Assembly (NCBI GenBank): GCA_029552065.1
Contig: JAKPEG010000065.1
Span: forward strand, 22,195 to 86,194
DNA: 64,000 nt
Source: Actinomycetes bacterium
GTDB lineage: Bacteria; Actinomycetota; Actinomycetes; Actinomycetales; Dermatophilaceae
Reading direction: 5' to 3'
A model generated the notes under the pieces. It was not told the DNA's origin. It made no database searches and worked only from the letters and a program-made list of their open reading frames with translations. Position numbers and translations under genes: made by a program. Shown here in pieces: positions 22,620 through 31,474 of the stretch (position 1 is its first letter; the number at the start of each line of letters is the position of its first letter).

Positions 22620-23168
22620 ATGCGCTGGGAGCGGTTGTTCGACGATCTCGAGGCGCGCCTCGCCGCCGAGGAGGACGTCGCCCTCGACGCCGAGGTCGCC
22701 GACCGGACCCGGCGTGAGCGCGCCCTCGTCGGCCTGCACGAACGGCTGGCGGCCAGCCGGCATACCGGCTCACTCGTCGTGTCGATCGCCGGTCTGGGGG
22801 CGGTGACCGCCGCCGTCGCCGACGTGGGGGCCGACTGGGTGCTGCTCACCCTCACGGGGGATCGCGCGGCACTCGTGCCCTTCCACGCCCTGCGCAGCCT
22901 CGGCGGCCTCGGGGGTCGAGTGGGTCCGGCGAGCCCGGTGGCACGGGGATTCCCGCTCGGAGCCGCGTTGCGGGCGATCAGCCGTGACCGCGCCGTCGTG
23001 ACGGTCGTCACCCTCGAGGGGGTCCGGCTCGTCGGCACCGTCGACGCCGTGGGTGCCGACGCCCTCGACCTCGCCGAGCATGCCGCGGACCTGCCGAGGC
23101 GGGCCGAGCACGTGACCGGCCACACGACCGTGCCGATGACGGCGATCGGTGCCGTCCTGCGTGGCTGA
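22620..23168 (+). CDS. Conserved actinobacterial protein of unknown function
   Basis: MRWERLFDDLEARLAAEEDVALDAEVADRTRRERALVGLHERLAA...; complete ORF with high-GC codon usage. Confidence 0.7.
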   Translation: MRWERLFDDLEARLAAEEDVALDAEVADRTRRERALVGLHERLAASRHTGSLVVSIAGLGAVTAAVADVGADWVLLTLTGDRAALVPFHALRSLGGLGGRVGPASPVARGFPLGAALRAISRDRAVVTVVTLEGVRLVGTVDAVGADALDLAEHAADLPRRAEHVTGHTTVPMTAIGAVLRG

Positions 23169-23176
23169 ACGGATGC

Positions 23177-23428
23177 TCAGCGCATGGGCTCGCCGAGGTC
23201 GCCCAGGTCGCCGGGACCCCCGAGCGGGTGGGCGCTCACGAAGTCCCGGGTCTGCGCGTACATCCGCTGGATGTAGTCCTCGAGTACCTGGGCCTCGACC
23301 CGCCACTGCCCCCGGCCCCCGACCTTGATCGCCGGAAGGTCGCCGGAGCGCACGAGCGCATAGGCCTGCGCGGCCGAGACGTTGAGGATCTCGGCGACGT
23401 CTGCCAGCTGGAGGAAGCGCGGTGGCAT
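23177..23428 (-). CDS. BldC/excisionase-like MerR-type HTH DNA-binding protein
   Basis: MPPRFLQLADVAEILNVSAAQAYALVRSGDLPAIKVGGRGQWRVEAQVLEDYIQRMYAQTRDFV. Confidence 0.85.
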   Translation of the reverse strand: MPPRFLQLADVAEILNVSAAQAYALVRSGDLPAIKVGGRGQWRVEAQVLEDYIQRMYAQTRDFVSAHPLGGPGDLGDLGEPMR

Positions 23429-23546
23429 GGGGGCGATTCTCCCACATCCTCCGCATGGAACCGCAGGAGTCCACAGGCAAACCGCGTTGTCCACAGGAAT
23501 CGTGGGTCCGGTGGCAGGGGCCCGGTCGCTCGGCCATGATGGGGCG

Positions 23547-24233
23547 GTGAGCGCATCAGGGGTGGTGCCACCACAGCTGCCTCGCCCGCCGGCGTCCCGG
23601 CTGGCGCGGCCGTCGTGGCGGGACAGTCGTCTTGTCGTCGGGGTCCTGCTCGTCGTGCTCGCGACGGCGCTGGGTGCCAAGGCGGTCGCGAGTGCCCGCG
23701 ACACCGTGCCGGTCTATGCCGCGGCGGTCGCCCTCAAGGCTGGCGACCGGCTGACCACCGAGACCCTGCGGCGGGTCGACGTCCAGCTCGGCGCGGTCGA
23801 GGGTGGCTACCTGTCGGCGGCGGCCGACCTGCCGGCGGACGCCTATGCACTGCGCGAGGTGCGGGCCGGGGAGCTCGTGCCGGTCACGGCCGTGGGCGGC
23901 CGCAGTGAGATCGCCGTTTCGCCGATCACGCTCCGGGCCGAGGCCGACTCGGTAGCGGCCCTCGTCGCGGGATCGGTCGTCGACGTGTGGGTGAGCCGTC
24001 GCGACCCGGCGGCGACCCAGGAGCGCTATCTCGAGGCCTCGCTCGTCCTGCGGGCTGTGCCGGTCGCGTGGATCCCACCCGACCAGGGCTCGTTCGGGGT
24101 GTCCGCTGCCACTGCCGCCGTCCAACTGCTCGTCCCCTCGGGCGAGGTGCAGAAGGTCATCACCGCCGTCGATGAGTCCGCGCGATTCACCCTCGTGCCC
24201 GTGCCGGGTTCCCTGCGCGCGAAGGCCGCATGA
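23547..24233 (+). CDS. SAF-domain protein (CpaB/RcpC-like)
   Basis: TM N-terminus, VPVYAAAVALKAGDRLTTETLRRVDVQLG...YALREVRAGELVPVTAV. Confidence 0.75.
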   Translation: MSASGVVPPQLPRPPASRLARPSWRDSRLVVGVLLVVLATALGAKAVASARDTVPVYAAAVALKAGDRLTTETLRRVDVQLGAVEGGYLSAAADLPADAYALREVRAGELVPVTAVGGRSEIAVSPITLRAEADSVAALVAGSVVDVWVSRRDPAATQERYLEASLVLRAVPVAWIPPDQGSFGVSAATAAVQLLVPSGEVQKVITAVDESARFTLVPVPGSLRAKAA

Positions 24234-25549
24234 CCACCGTCCTGTCCGCGCTCGCCCCTCGGTGGGACGGCCCCGTCGTCGCGGCGCTCGAGGGCTCCGG
24301 GCAGGTGCGCATCGCACGCCGCTGCGCGGACCTGGCCGACCTGCTCGCGGCCGCCGCTGCCGGTCACGGCCGCGTCGCTCTCGTCGGTGCCGACCTGCGC
24401 GGGCTGTCCCTCTCGGCGATCGCCCGGCTGCACGAGGTCGGCGTCGCCGTCGTCGGGGTGAGCGATCCCGGTGACGAGGCGACCGAACTCCGGTTGTGGC
24501 AATTGGGGGTCGCCGCCGTCGTCGAGGCCACGGCCGCGCCACCCGACCTCGTCGCCGCGGTGCTCGCGGCCGCGCAGGCACCGGGGGTCGCCGAGCCGGA
24601 CCCGACCGCGGGTGACGGGTTCGCGGCCGGGCCCGAGGTGTCGGTGCTGCCGGTGTTGGTGCGCGAGCAGCGGGGCCGGGTGCTCGCCGTGTGGGGTCCC
24701 GCGGGTGCGCCGGGCCGCACGACCGTGGCGGTCAACCTCGCGGTCGAGCTCGCGACGCTCGGGCACGAGACCCTGCTCGTCGACGCCGACACCTATGGCG
24801 GCTGCGTTGCCCAGACCCTCTCGGTGCTCGACGAGGCTCCCGGCATCGCCGCTGCCGCCCGCTCGGCGGACCTGGGCACGCTCGACCTCGTCGCCCTCGC
24901 CCGCCTCGCCCTGGTCCTGGGTCCGCGGCTGCGGGTGCTCACCGGGATCCCCACCGCCTCGCGATGGACCGAGATCCGCGGCGCCGCGCTCGAGCGGGTC
25001 CTCGACGTGGGCCGGTCGCTCGCCGCCTGGGTGGTCGTCGACGTCGCGGCCGGCCTCGAGGACGACGAGGAGCTCAGCTACGACACCCTCGCCCCACGGC
25101 GCAACCAAGCGACCCTGAGCGTCCTCGACGCGGCTGACGCCCTCGTCGCAGTCGGCGGCTGTGATCCGGTGTCGCTCCAGCGGTTCGTCCGGGGCCTCCA
25201 GGAACTCGGCACCGTGCGCGCTCCCACGCCCCTGGTCGTCGTCAACCGCGTGCGGCCCGGGGCGATCGGGTCCGATCCCGAGCGTCAGGTCCGCGAGTCA
25301 CTCGCCCGGTTCGCGGGGGTGGGCGATCTCCACGTCGTCCCCGACGACCCGGTCGCCCTCGACGCCGCCATGCTCGCCGGGCGCGCCCTCGCGGAGTGCG
25401 CACCCACGGCGCCGTCGCGCCGTGCCCTCACTGCCCTGGCCGCGCGTCTCGCCGGGGCGGGTGACCACGTGGATGCGGGTCATCGGCCCGCCGGATCGGC
25501 CCGGCGCACAGGGCTGTTGGGTCGCCGGGGTGACCCGACGCGCATCTGA
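24230..25549 (+). CDS. CpaE/MinD-like ATPase family protein with atypical P-loop
   Basis: GRVLAVWGPAGAPGRTTVAVNLAVELATLGHETLLVDADTYGG; overlaps the upstream SAF gene. Confidence 0.75.
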   Translation: MTTVLSALAPRWDGPVVAALEGSGQVRIARRCADLADLLAAAAAGHGRVALVGADLRGLSLSAIARLHEVGVAVVGVSDPGDEATELRLWQLGVAAVVEATAAPPDLVAAVLAAAQAPGVAEPDPTAGDGFAAGPEVSVLPVLVREQRGRVLAVWGPAGAPGRTTVAVNLAVELATLGHETLLVDADTYGGCVAQTLSVLDEAPGIAAAARSADLGTLDLVALARLALVLGPRLRVLTGIPTASRWTEIRGAALERVLDVGRSLAAWVVVDVAAGLEDDEELSYDTLAPRRNQATLSVLDAADALVAVGGCDPVSLQRFVRGLQELGTVRAPTPLVVVNRVRPGAIGSDPERQVRESLARFAGVGDLHVVPDDPVALDAAMLAGRALAECAPTAPSRRALTALAARLAGAGDHVDAGHRPAGSARRTGLLGRRGDPTRI

Positions 25550-25562
25550 GAGGATGGGCGTC

Positions 25563-26981
25563 ATGGCCGATCGCCTGACCTCGCTGGACACCTCGTTCCT
25601 CTATCTCGAGGACCGGTCCACGGTCATGCACGTGGGCTCGGTCATGGTCTTCGACCCGCCCGACGGGGGGCTCGACCACGAGCGGATGATGCGCTACATC
25701 GCGGGACGGATCGCCCACGCCCCGCGCTATCGACAACGCCTCAAGTGGGTGCCCGGGCATCTGGCCAAACCCGTGTGGGTGGACGACCCGTCCTTCGACC
25801 TCGGCTACCATGTGCGGCGCTCGGCGCTGCCCCGACCGGGCTCGGACGCCCAACTCGAGGAGTTCGTCGCCCGGGTGCAGCCGCGCCATCTCGACCGCAG
25901 CCGGCCGCTGTGGGAGGTCTACCTCGTCGAGGGCCTCGAGCACGGCCGATTCGCCATCGTCACCAAGACCCATCAGGCCCTCGTCGACGGGATCACCGCC
26001 CTCGACATCGGGCAGGTGCTCGTCGCCGACGTGCCCGGCTGGGAGGTCTACCCCGGCCAGGAGTGGCGGCCGCGGCCCATCCCCAGCGACCTGTCCCTCG
26101 TCACCTCGGCGGTCACTGACCTCGTCAAGGGTCCACGAGCCATGCTCGACGCCGTCCGCGGCGGCGTCGAGGAGTTCAAAGAGCTCGGCGAACGCACGGC
26201 CTCCGGTGTCGGCTCGCTCGCCCGCACGGTCTTCAAGGGTGCTGCCCGACCGGCCCCCACCTCGCCGCTCAACGCCGACGTGGGCAGCGCCCGGCGGTTC
26301 GTCATGGTGGGGACCGACCTCGCGGCATACCGCGCCGTGCGCGCGCACGCCGCGCGAGGCCCGCACGCCAAGGACGTCACCGTCACCGACGTCGTCCTGG
26401 CCACCCTCACCGGGGCCCTGCGCGCCTGGCTGCTCACCCGCGGCGAGGCCGTCCACGGGTCCTCCGTCGTGCGGGCGCTGGTGCCGGTGAGCGTCGCCGA
26501 CGAGACCGGGGCCCGGTTCAACCAGCTCGCGGCCTGCCTCGTCGACCTCCCGGTCGGGGAGCCGGCACCCTCGGTCCGCCTGCATCAGGTCTCGCATCTC
26601 ATGCGCCAGCAGCTCGCCGGTGGCCGGGCCGTCCCCGCCGACCAACTCGTCGACCTCGCCGGCTTCGCCCCGCCGACCCTGCACTCGATGGGGGCGCGGC
26701 TGGGCCTGGCGATGTCCAAGCGACTGTTCAACCTCATCGTCACCAACGTGCCCGGCCCCCAATATCCCCTGTATGCCGGTGACGCGCACATGCTCTCGAC
26801 CTATCCGGTGATCCCGCTCGCCCAGGGCCAGGCGCTCGCCGTGGGCCTCACCTCCTATGAGGGTGGGGTCTACTACGGGCTCAACGCCGACCGAGACGCG
26901 ATGCCCGACGTCGAGGTCCTCGGTCAGGCCATCGTCGACGCACTCGCCGAGCTCTCGCTCGACGGGGACGGCGGCCGGTGA
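25563..26981 (+). CDS. WS/DGAT family O-acyltransferase (wax ester synthase/diacylglycerol acyltransferase)
   Basis: MADRLTSLDTSFLYLEDRSTVMHVGSVMVFDPP, KTHQALVDGI, SNLIVTNVPGP-like NLIVTNVPGPQYPLYAG. Confidence 0.88.
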   Translation: MADRLTSLDTSFLYLEDRSTVMHVGSVMVFDPPDGGLDHERMMRYIAGRIAHAPRYRQRLKWVPGHLAKPVWVDDPSFDLGYHVRRSALPRPGSDAQLEEFVARVQPRHLDRSRPLWEVYLVEGLEHGRFAIVTKTHQALVDGITALDIGQVLVADVPGWEVYPGQEWRPRPIPSDLSLVTSAVTDLVKGPRAMLDAVRGGVEEFKELGERTASGVGSLARTVFKGAARPAPTSPLNADVGSARRFVMVGTDLAAYRAVRAHAARGPHAKDVTVTDVVLATLTGALRAWLLTRGEAVHGSSVVRALVPVSVADETGARFNQLAACLVDLPVGEPAPSVRLHQVSHLMRQQLAGGRAVPADQLVDLAGFAPPTLHSMGARLGLAMSKRLFNLIVTNVPGPQYPLYAGDAHMLSTYPVIPLAQGQALAVGLTSYEGGVYYGLNADRDAMPDVEVLGQAIVDALAELSLDGDGGR

Positions 26982-28021
26982 CCGGCCCGGTGCGGCGTGG
27001 ACTCGTCCTCGGGGGTGGCGGTGTGCTCGGGGCGGCCTGGACGGTCGGGGCGCTCACGGCACTCGAGGAACGCCTCGGTGTCGACGCGCGCGAGTTCGAC
27101 GAATTCGTCGGCACCTCGGCCGGTTCCGTGCTCGCGGCCCTGCTCGCCTGCGGGGCGTCGGTCGCCGACCTGCGCGCCCACCAGCTCGGTGGGACCCTCG
27201 ACCACGGCGTTCTCGCCGGCTTCCACTACGACCACGACTCGGCCGTGGGCGGCGCGCGGCCCACGACACCCAAGGCCGAACTCGGTGCGCCGCAGATCAT
27301 CCGACGCGGGCTCAAGGAGTTGCGCCAGTTGCCCCCGACGGCGCTCATCTCGAGCTTCCTGCCGTTGGGCACCGGCCGGCTCGACCGCGTGGGCGCCCTC
27401 GTCCGGCACGTCGCGCCCTCCGGGTGGGCACCGCGGCCGGGGCTCACCGTCGTCGCTCTCGACTACGACGTCTCCGAGCGGATCGCGTTCGGGCGCAACG
27501 GTTCTCCGGCGGTCGACCTCGCCGATGCAGTGATGGCCTCGTGCGCGATCCCTGGGTGGTACGAGCCGGTCGTCATCGGCGGCCACCGCTACGTCGACGG
27601 TGGCGCCTGGTCCTCGACGAACCTCGACCTCATGGCCGACCTCGACCTCGACGAGGTGTGGGTGCTCGCGCCCGCGGTCACCTTCGACCCGGACACCCCG
27701 ACCCGGGTGATGACCCGGCTCGAGCGGGTCTGGCGCCGTCGGGTCACCCGCCGCTGCCTGCGGGAGCTGGGCGTGGTCCACCGGCGCGGCGCGCACGTGA
27801 CCGTCGTCGGCCCGAGCAGCGAGGACCTCGAGGTGATGGGGCACAACATCATGGCGGCGCAGCGCCGGATCGACGTCCTCGAGACCTCCCTGCGCACCTC
27901 GGCGAGATCGCTCGGCGACCCGCACGAGCTCGCCGTCGACCGGGTGCACGTGCCGAACGAACCGCACGAGCCCGATCCCGTCACGGCATACGTCGGTGTC
28001 GACGCCTCGGAGGAGCCATGA
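26978..28021 (+). CDS. Patatin-like phospholipase family protein
   Basis: GLVLGGGGVLGAAWTVGAL oxyanion loop, FVGTSAGSVLAALL nucleophile elbow, YVDGG Asp motif. Confidence 0.9.
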   Translation: MTGPVRRGLVLGGGGVLGAAWTVGALTALEERLGVDAREFDEFVGTSAGSVLAALLACGASVADLRAHQLGGTLDHGVLAGFHYDHDSAVGGARPTTPKAELGAPQIIRRGLKELRQLPPTALISSFLPLGTGRLDRVGALVRHVAPSGWAPRPGLTVVALDYDVSERIAFGRNGSPAVDLADAVMASCAIPGWYEPVVIGGHRYVDGGAWSSTNLDLMADLDLDEVWVLAPAVTFDPDTPTRVMTRLERVWRRRVTRRCLRELGVVHRRGAHVTVVGPSSEDLEVMGHNIMAAQRRIDVLETSLRTSARSLGDPHELAVDRVHVPNEPHEPDPVTAYVGVDASEEP

Positions 28022-28464
28022 GCCGCACTCGGATATACCTGCCGGTGGACACGGACGACCTCCGCGCCCTGCACGACGGCGCGTCCCTGCCGCCGCCACG
28101 CGCAGCTCACGCGGTGACATCCGCCCTGCGCGCGAGCCTGCCGGGGGCCGACCTCGAGGAACTCGAGTATGCCGCCCTGCTCGAGGCCGCGGGTGCCGCT
28201 CGGCGCGCGCGGGGCCAGACCGCCGGCCGGCGGGTGGTGGTGGCCGCAGACGTGGCCACGGGGACGATCCGGCCGGCCGACGCGACGGAGGGCACCGGGC
28301 CGACCGACGGGAGGAGCGACGTCGGGCTCACGGCCCCGCTCGGGCTGCGGGACGTGGCCTCGTTCCATGCCGACGAGCAGCCCGGTGGCGGCGACGAGGA
28401 CCTGCTGTGGTTCGACGTGAGCGAACTCGGTGCCCTGCTCGACTGGCTCGGCCCCTGCGCCTGA
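28018..28464 (+). CDS. DUF6912-like conserved actinobacterial protein
   Basis: MSRTRIYLPVDTDDLRALHDGASLPPPRAAHAVTSALRASLPGADLEELEYAALLEA; overlaps the upstream stop. Confidence 0.65.
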   Translation: MSRTRIYLPVDTDDLRALHDGASLPPPRAAHAVTSALRASLPGADLEELEYAALLEAAGAARRARGQTAGRRVVVAADVATGTIRPADATEGTGPTDGRSDVGLTAPLGLRDVASFHADEQPGGGDEDLLWFDVSELGALLDWLGPCA

Positions 28465-28470
28465 CCCCGA

Positions 28471-30147
28471 TCAGGCCGGCCGTCGTGGGGAGGTGCCCGC
28501 ACGCAGCCACGCGGCGGTGTCGCGGGGGAGTCGGCCGTTGCGGGTGAGCGGACCGGAGGCCACGAGGACGTCGGCGTCGGGACCGAGGTCGACCGGACGT
28601 GACCCGAGGTTGACGACCACCCGGACGTCCCCGTTTCGCAAGTCGAGCACCGTCGAGCGTGGAGTGCTCGCCCACACGAGTTCGCCACGGCCGAGCCGGA
28701 ATTCGCGGCGCAGGCGAAGGAGCGACCGGTAGAGCTCGAGGGTCGAACCGAGCACGCCGGACTGCGCGTCCGCGGCATGGTCCCGGTAGGCCTCGGGCTG
28801 TGGCAGCCATGTGCGGCCGGTGGGGGAGAAGCCGAAGCCGGGCGCGTCGGCGACCCAGGGCAACGGCACCCGGGCTCCGTCGCGGCCGGCCTCGGTGTGC
28901 CCGCTGCGCAGCCAGACCGGGTCGTCGCGCACCTCGTCGGGCAGGGTCGTGTGCTCGGGCAGACCGAGCTCCTCACCCTGGTAGAGGTAGGCGGCGCCCG
29001 GCAACGCGAGCATGAGTGTGGTCGCCGCGCGCGCCCGGCGCAGCCCGAGGACGGGGTCGGGCTGCGGGTCGTGCGCCCGGATCCCGCCAGCCGGGCCGAC
29101 CGGCTGCGGGAAGCCGAGCCGGCTGGCGTGTCGCACGACATCGTGGTTGGACAGCACCCACGTCACCGGCGCACCGACCGCGCTCATCGACTCGAGCGAG
29201 GCGTCGACGACCCGGCGCAATGCCCTGGGCTCCCAGGGGCTGGAGAGGAAGTCGAAGCCGAAGGACTGGTGCATCTGGCCGGGTCGCACGTAGCGGGCCA
29301 TCCGCTCGGGTGGGGTCACCCACGCCTCGGCGCAGAGGATCCGGGTGGGAGGTCCGTAGCCGTCGAGCACCCGGCGCCAGGCGGTGTAGATCTCCTGCAC
29401 GCCGTCCTGGTCCCACATCGGAGCGGCGTTGGTCGGCAGGTCGGCGAGTTCCTCGCGGGTATGCGTGAGGTCGGGCAGGCCGGGGGTCTTGACCAGTCCG
29501 TGGGCCACGTCGACCCGGAAGCCGGCGACTCCCCGGTCGAGCCAGAAGCGCAGCACGGCCTCGAACTCGGCGGCGACCTCGGGATTGGTCCAGTCGAGGT
29601 CGGGCTGGGTGACGTCGAAGAGGTGGAGGTACCACTGGCCCGGACTTCCGTCCGGCTCGGTCACCCGCGTCCATCCCGGCCCGCCGAAGCCGGATCGCCA
29701 GTTGTTCGGCGGGAGCTCGCCGTCCTTGCCGCGGCCGTCGCGGAAGAGGTAGCGCGCCCGTTCGGGTGAGCCGCGACCGGCCGCGAGCGCCGCCTGGAAC
29801 CACGGATGTTCGCTCGAAGTGTGGTTGGGCACGAGGTCGATGACGACCGCGAGGCCCAGCTCCTCGGCACGGGCGAGGAGGACGTCGACGTCGGCGAGCG
29901 TCCCGAACCGTGGATCGACGTCCCGGTAGTCGGACACGTCATAGCCCGCGTCGTGCAGCGGCGAGCGGTAGAACGGCGACAGCCACACGGCATCGACCCC
30001 GAGTTCGGCCAGGTAGGCCAGCCTCGCGGTCACCCCCGGCAGGTCACCGGTGCCGTCGCCGTCGGAGTCGGCGAACGAGCGCGGGTAGACCTGGTAGGTC
30101 ACCGCGTCGATCCACCAGTCGGGGGCCAGCGCCCGGATGTCGGTCAT
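28471..30147 (-). CDS. Glycoside hydrolase family 13 alpha-glucosidase
   Basis: WWIDAVTYQVYPRSFADSDGDGTGDLPGVTARLAYLAELGVDAVWLSPFYRSP, VIDLVPNHTSSEHPWF, GFRVDVAHGL, VLSNHDVVRH. Confidence 0.92.
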   Translation of the reverse strand: MTDIRALAPDWWIDAVTYQVYPRSFADSDGDGTGDLPGVTARLAYLAELGVDAVWLSPFYRSPLHDAGYDVSDYRDVDPRFGTLADVDVLLARAEELGLAVVIDLVPNHTSSEHPWFQAALAAGRGSPERARYLFRDGRGKDGELPPNNWRSGFGGPGWTRVTEPDGSPGQWYLHLFDVTQPDLDWTNPEVAAEFEAVLRFWLDRGVAGFRVDVAHGLVKTPGLPDLTHTREELADLPTNAAPMWDQDGVQEIYTAWRRVLDGYGPPTRILCAEAWVTPPERMARYVRPGQMHQSFGFDFLSSPWEPRALRRVVDASLESMSAVGAPVTWVLSNHDVVRHASRLGFPQPVGPAGGIRAHDPQPDPVLGLRRARAATTLMLALPGAAYLYQGEELGLPEHTTLPDEVRDDPVWLRSGHTEAGRDGARVPLPWVADAPGFGFSPTGRTWLPQPEAYRDHAADAQSGVLGSTLELYRSLLRLRREFRLGRGELVWASTPRSTVLDLRNGDVRVVVNLGSRPVDLGPDADVLVASGPLTRNGRLPRDTAAWLRAGTSPRRPA

Positions 30148-30560
30148 GCCGGACCCGCCTCCGGGCCCTCGCCGGCGGCGTTCACCATCGAGTATGCCGC
30201 CCGCACGAGGTAGTCGAGCAAGACTCCCCGCAGCGCGGGCTCGAGGTCGACGGCGTCGACCGCGGCGACCATGTGGCGCAGCCAACGGTCGCGCTGGTCG
30301 GGGGTGACGGCATACGGCAAGTGGCGCATCCGCAACCGGGGGTGTCCGCGTTCCTGCTGGTAGGTCGTCGGTCCCCCCCAATACTGCTCGAGGAACATCC
30401 GCAGCCGACGTTCGGCGGGACCCAGATCGGTCTCGGGGTAGAGGGCACGCAGCACCGGGTCGTTCGCGACTCCGCGGTAGAACTCGGCGACGATCTGCTC
30501 GAAGACCGGCGCGCCGCCCATCCGCTCGTAGAACGTGGGGCCGTCGGGGGATTGACTCAT
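30144..30560 (-). CDS. glbO: Group II truncated haemoglobin
   Basis: FYERMGGAPVFEQIVAEFYRGVANDPVLRALYPETDLGPAERRLRMFLEQYWGGPTTYQQERGHPRLRMRHLPY. Confidence 0.9.
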   Translation of the reverse strand: MSQSPDGPTFYERMGGAPVFEQIVAEFYRGVANDPVLRALYPETDLGPAERRLRMFLEQYWGGPTTYQQERGHPRLRMRHLPYAVTPDQRDRWLRHMVAAVDAVDLEPALRGVLLDYLVRAAYSMVNAAGEGPEAGPA

Positions 30561-31474
30561 CGTGGGCTTCCTGCGGCGGGTGGTGTCTGCGCGGCGGGGG
30601 CGGCGATGGCGATGTCGGCCTCGTCGAGAGCGGCCTTCACCGCAGTGCGCAGGTCGCGCTGGACGTGGATGTTTTCCATGGCGGTGCAGCGGGCCTGCAC
30701 CCGCAGGCTGATCGCCCCGCTGGACAGCGATTCGATCGCGATGGTGGGCGTGTCGAGGACCCGGGAGTCCCGCGTCGGCAGGTCGGCGAGCGCGTCGGTG
30801 AGGACCCTGGTGATCTTCGTCACGTCTGCGTCGAGGGCGAAGGGCACGGTGATCGCGGCGATCGACCAGCCCTGCGAATGGTTGCCGACGCGCACGATCT
30901 CGCCGTTGCGGACGTACCACACGACGCCGCTGCCGTCACGCAGCCGGGTGACCCGCAGACTCACGTCCTCGACCACCCCCGAGGCCTCGCCGGCGTCGAT
31001 GAAATCGCCCACGCCGTATTGGTCCTCGACGATCATGAAGATGCCCGAGAGGAAGTCCTTGACCAGGCTCTGGGCGCCGAAGCCCAGCGCGACGCCGCCC
31101 ACCCCGGCGGAGGCGAGCAGTGGCCCGAGGGGCACGTCGAGGGTCGCCATGATCGTGAGCAGCGCGACCGCCGCGACCGCGACGGTGACCACGCTGCGCA
31201 ACACCGCCCCCATCGTCTGCGCGCGTTGGGCATAGCGTTCGCGGTCGAGCCCCGTCGCATCGGCGAGCATCTCGCCGGCCTTCCCGGGCAGGGACAGGAA
31301 CCGATCGGCATGCCGCTGCGAGGCCTGCGCGACGAGCGAACGGATGAGCCGGTGCAGGAACCACCGCACGACGAAGGCTGCGAGGACGATCCCGAGGATC
31401 TGCAGGGGCGTGCCCACCACTCGGTCGAGCAGCTGTCCCCAGTCGAGGGCGGGCAGGACGAGGTATGCCGTCAC
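30557..31474 (-). CDS. MscS-family mechanosensitive channel
   Basis: LLASAGVGGVALGFGAQSLVKDFLSGIFMIVEDQYGVGDFIDAGEASGVVEDVSLRVTRLRD; GTG start at 31474. Confidence 0.9.
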   Translation of the reverse strand: MTAYLVLPALDWGQLLDRVVGTPLQILGIVLAAFVVRWFLHRLIRSLVAQASQRHADRFLSLPGKAGEMLADATGLDRERYAQRAQTMGAVLRSVVTVAVAAVALLTIMATLDVPLGPLLASAGVGGVALGFGAQSLVKDFLSGIFMIVEDQYGVGDFIDAGEASGVVEDVSLRVTRLRDGSGVVWYVRNGEIVRVGNHSQGWSIAAITVPFALDADVTKITRVLTDALADLPTRDSRVLDTPTIAIESLSSGAISLRVQARCTAMENIHVQRDLRTAVKAALDEADIAIAAPAAQTPPAAGSPR

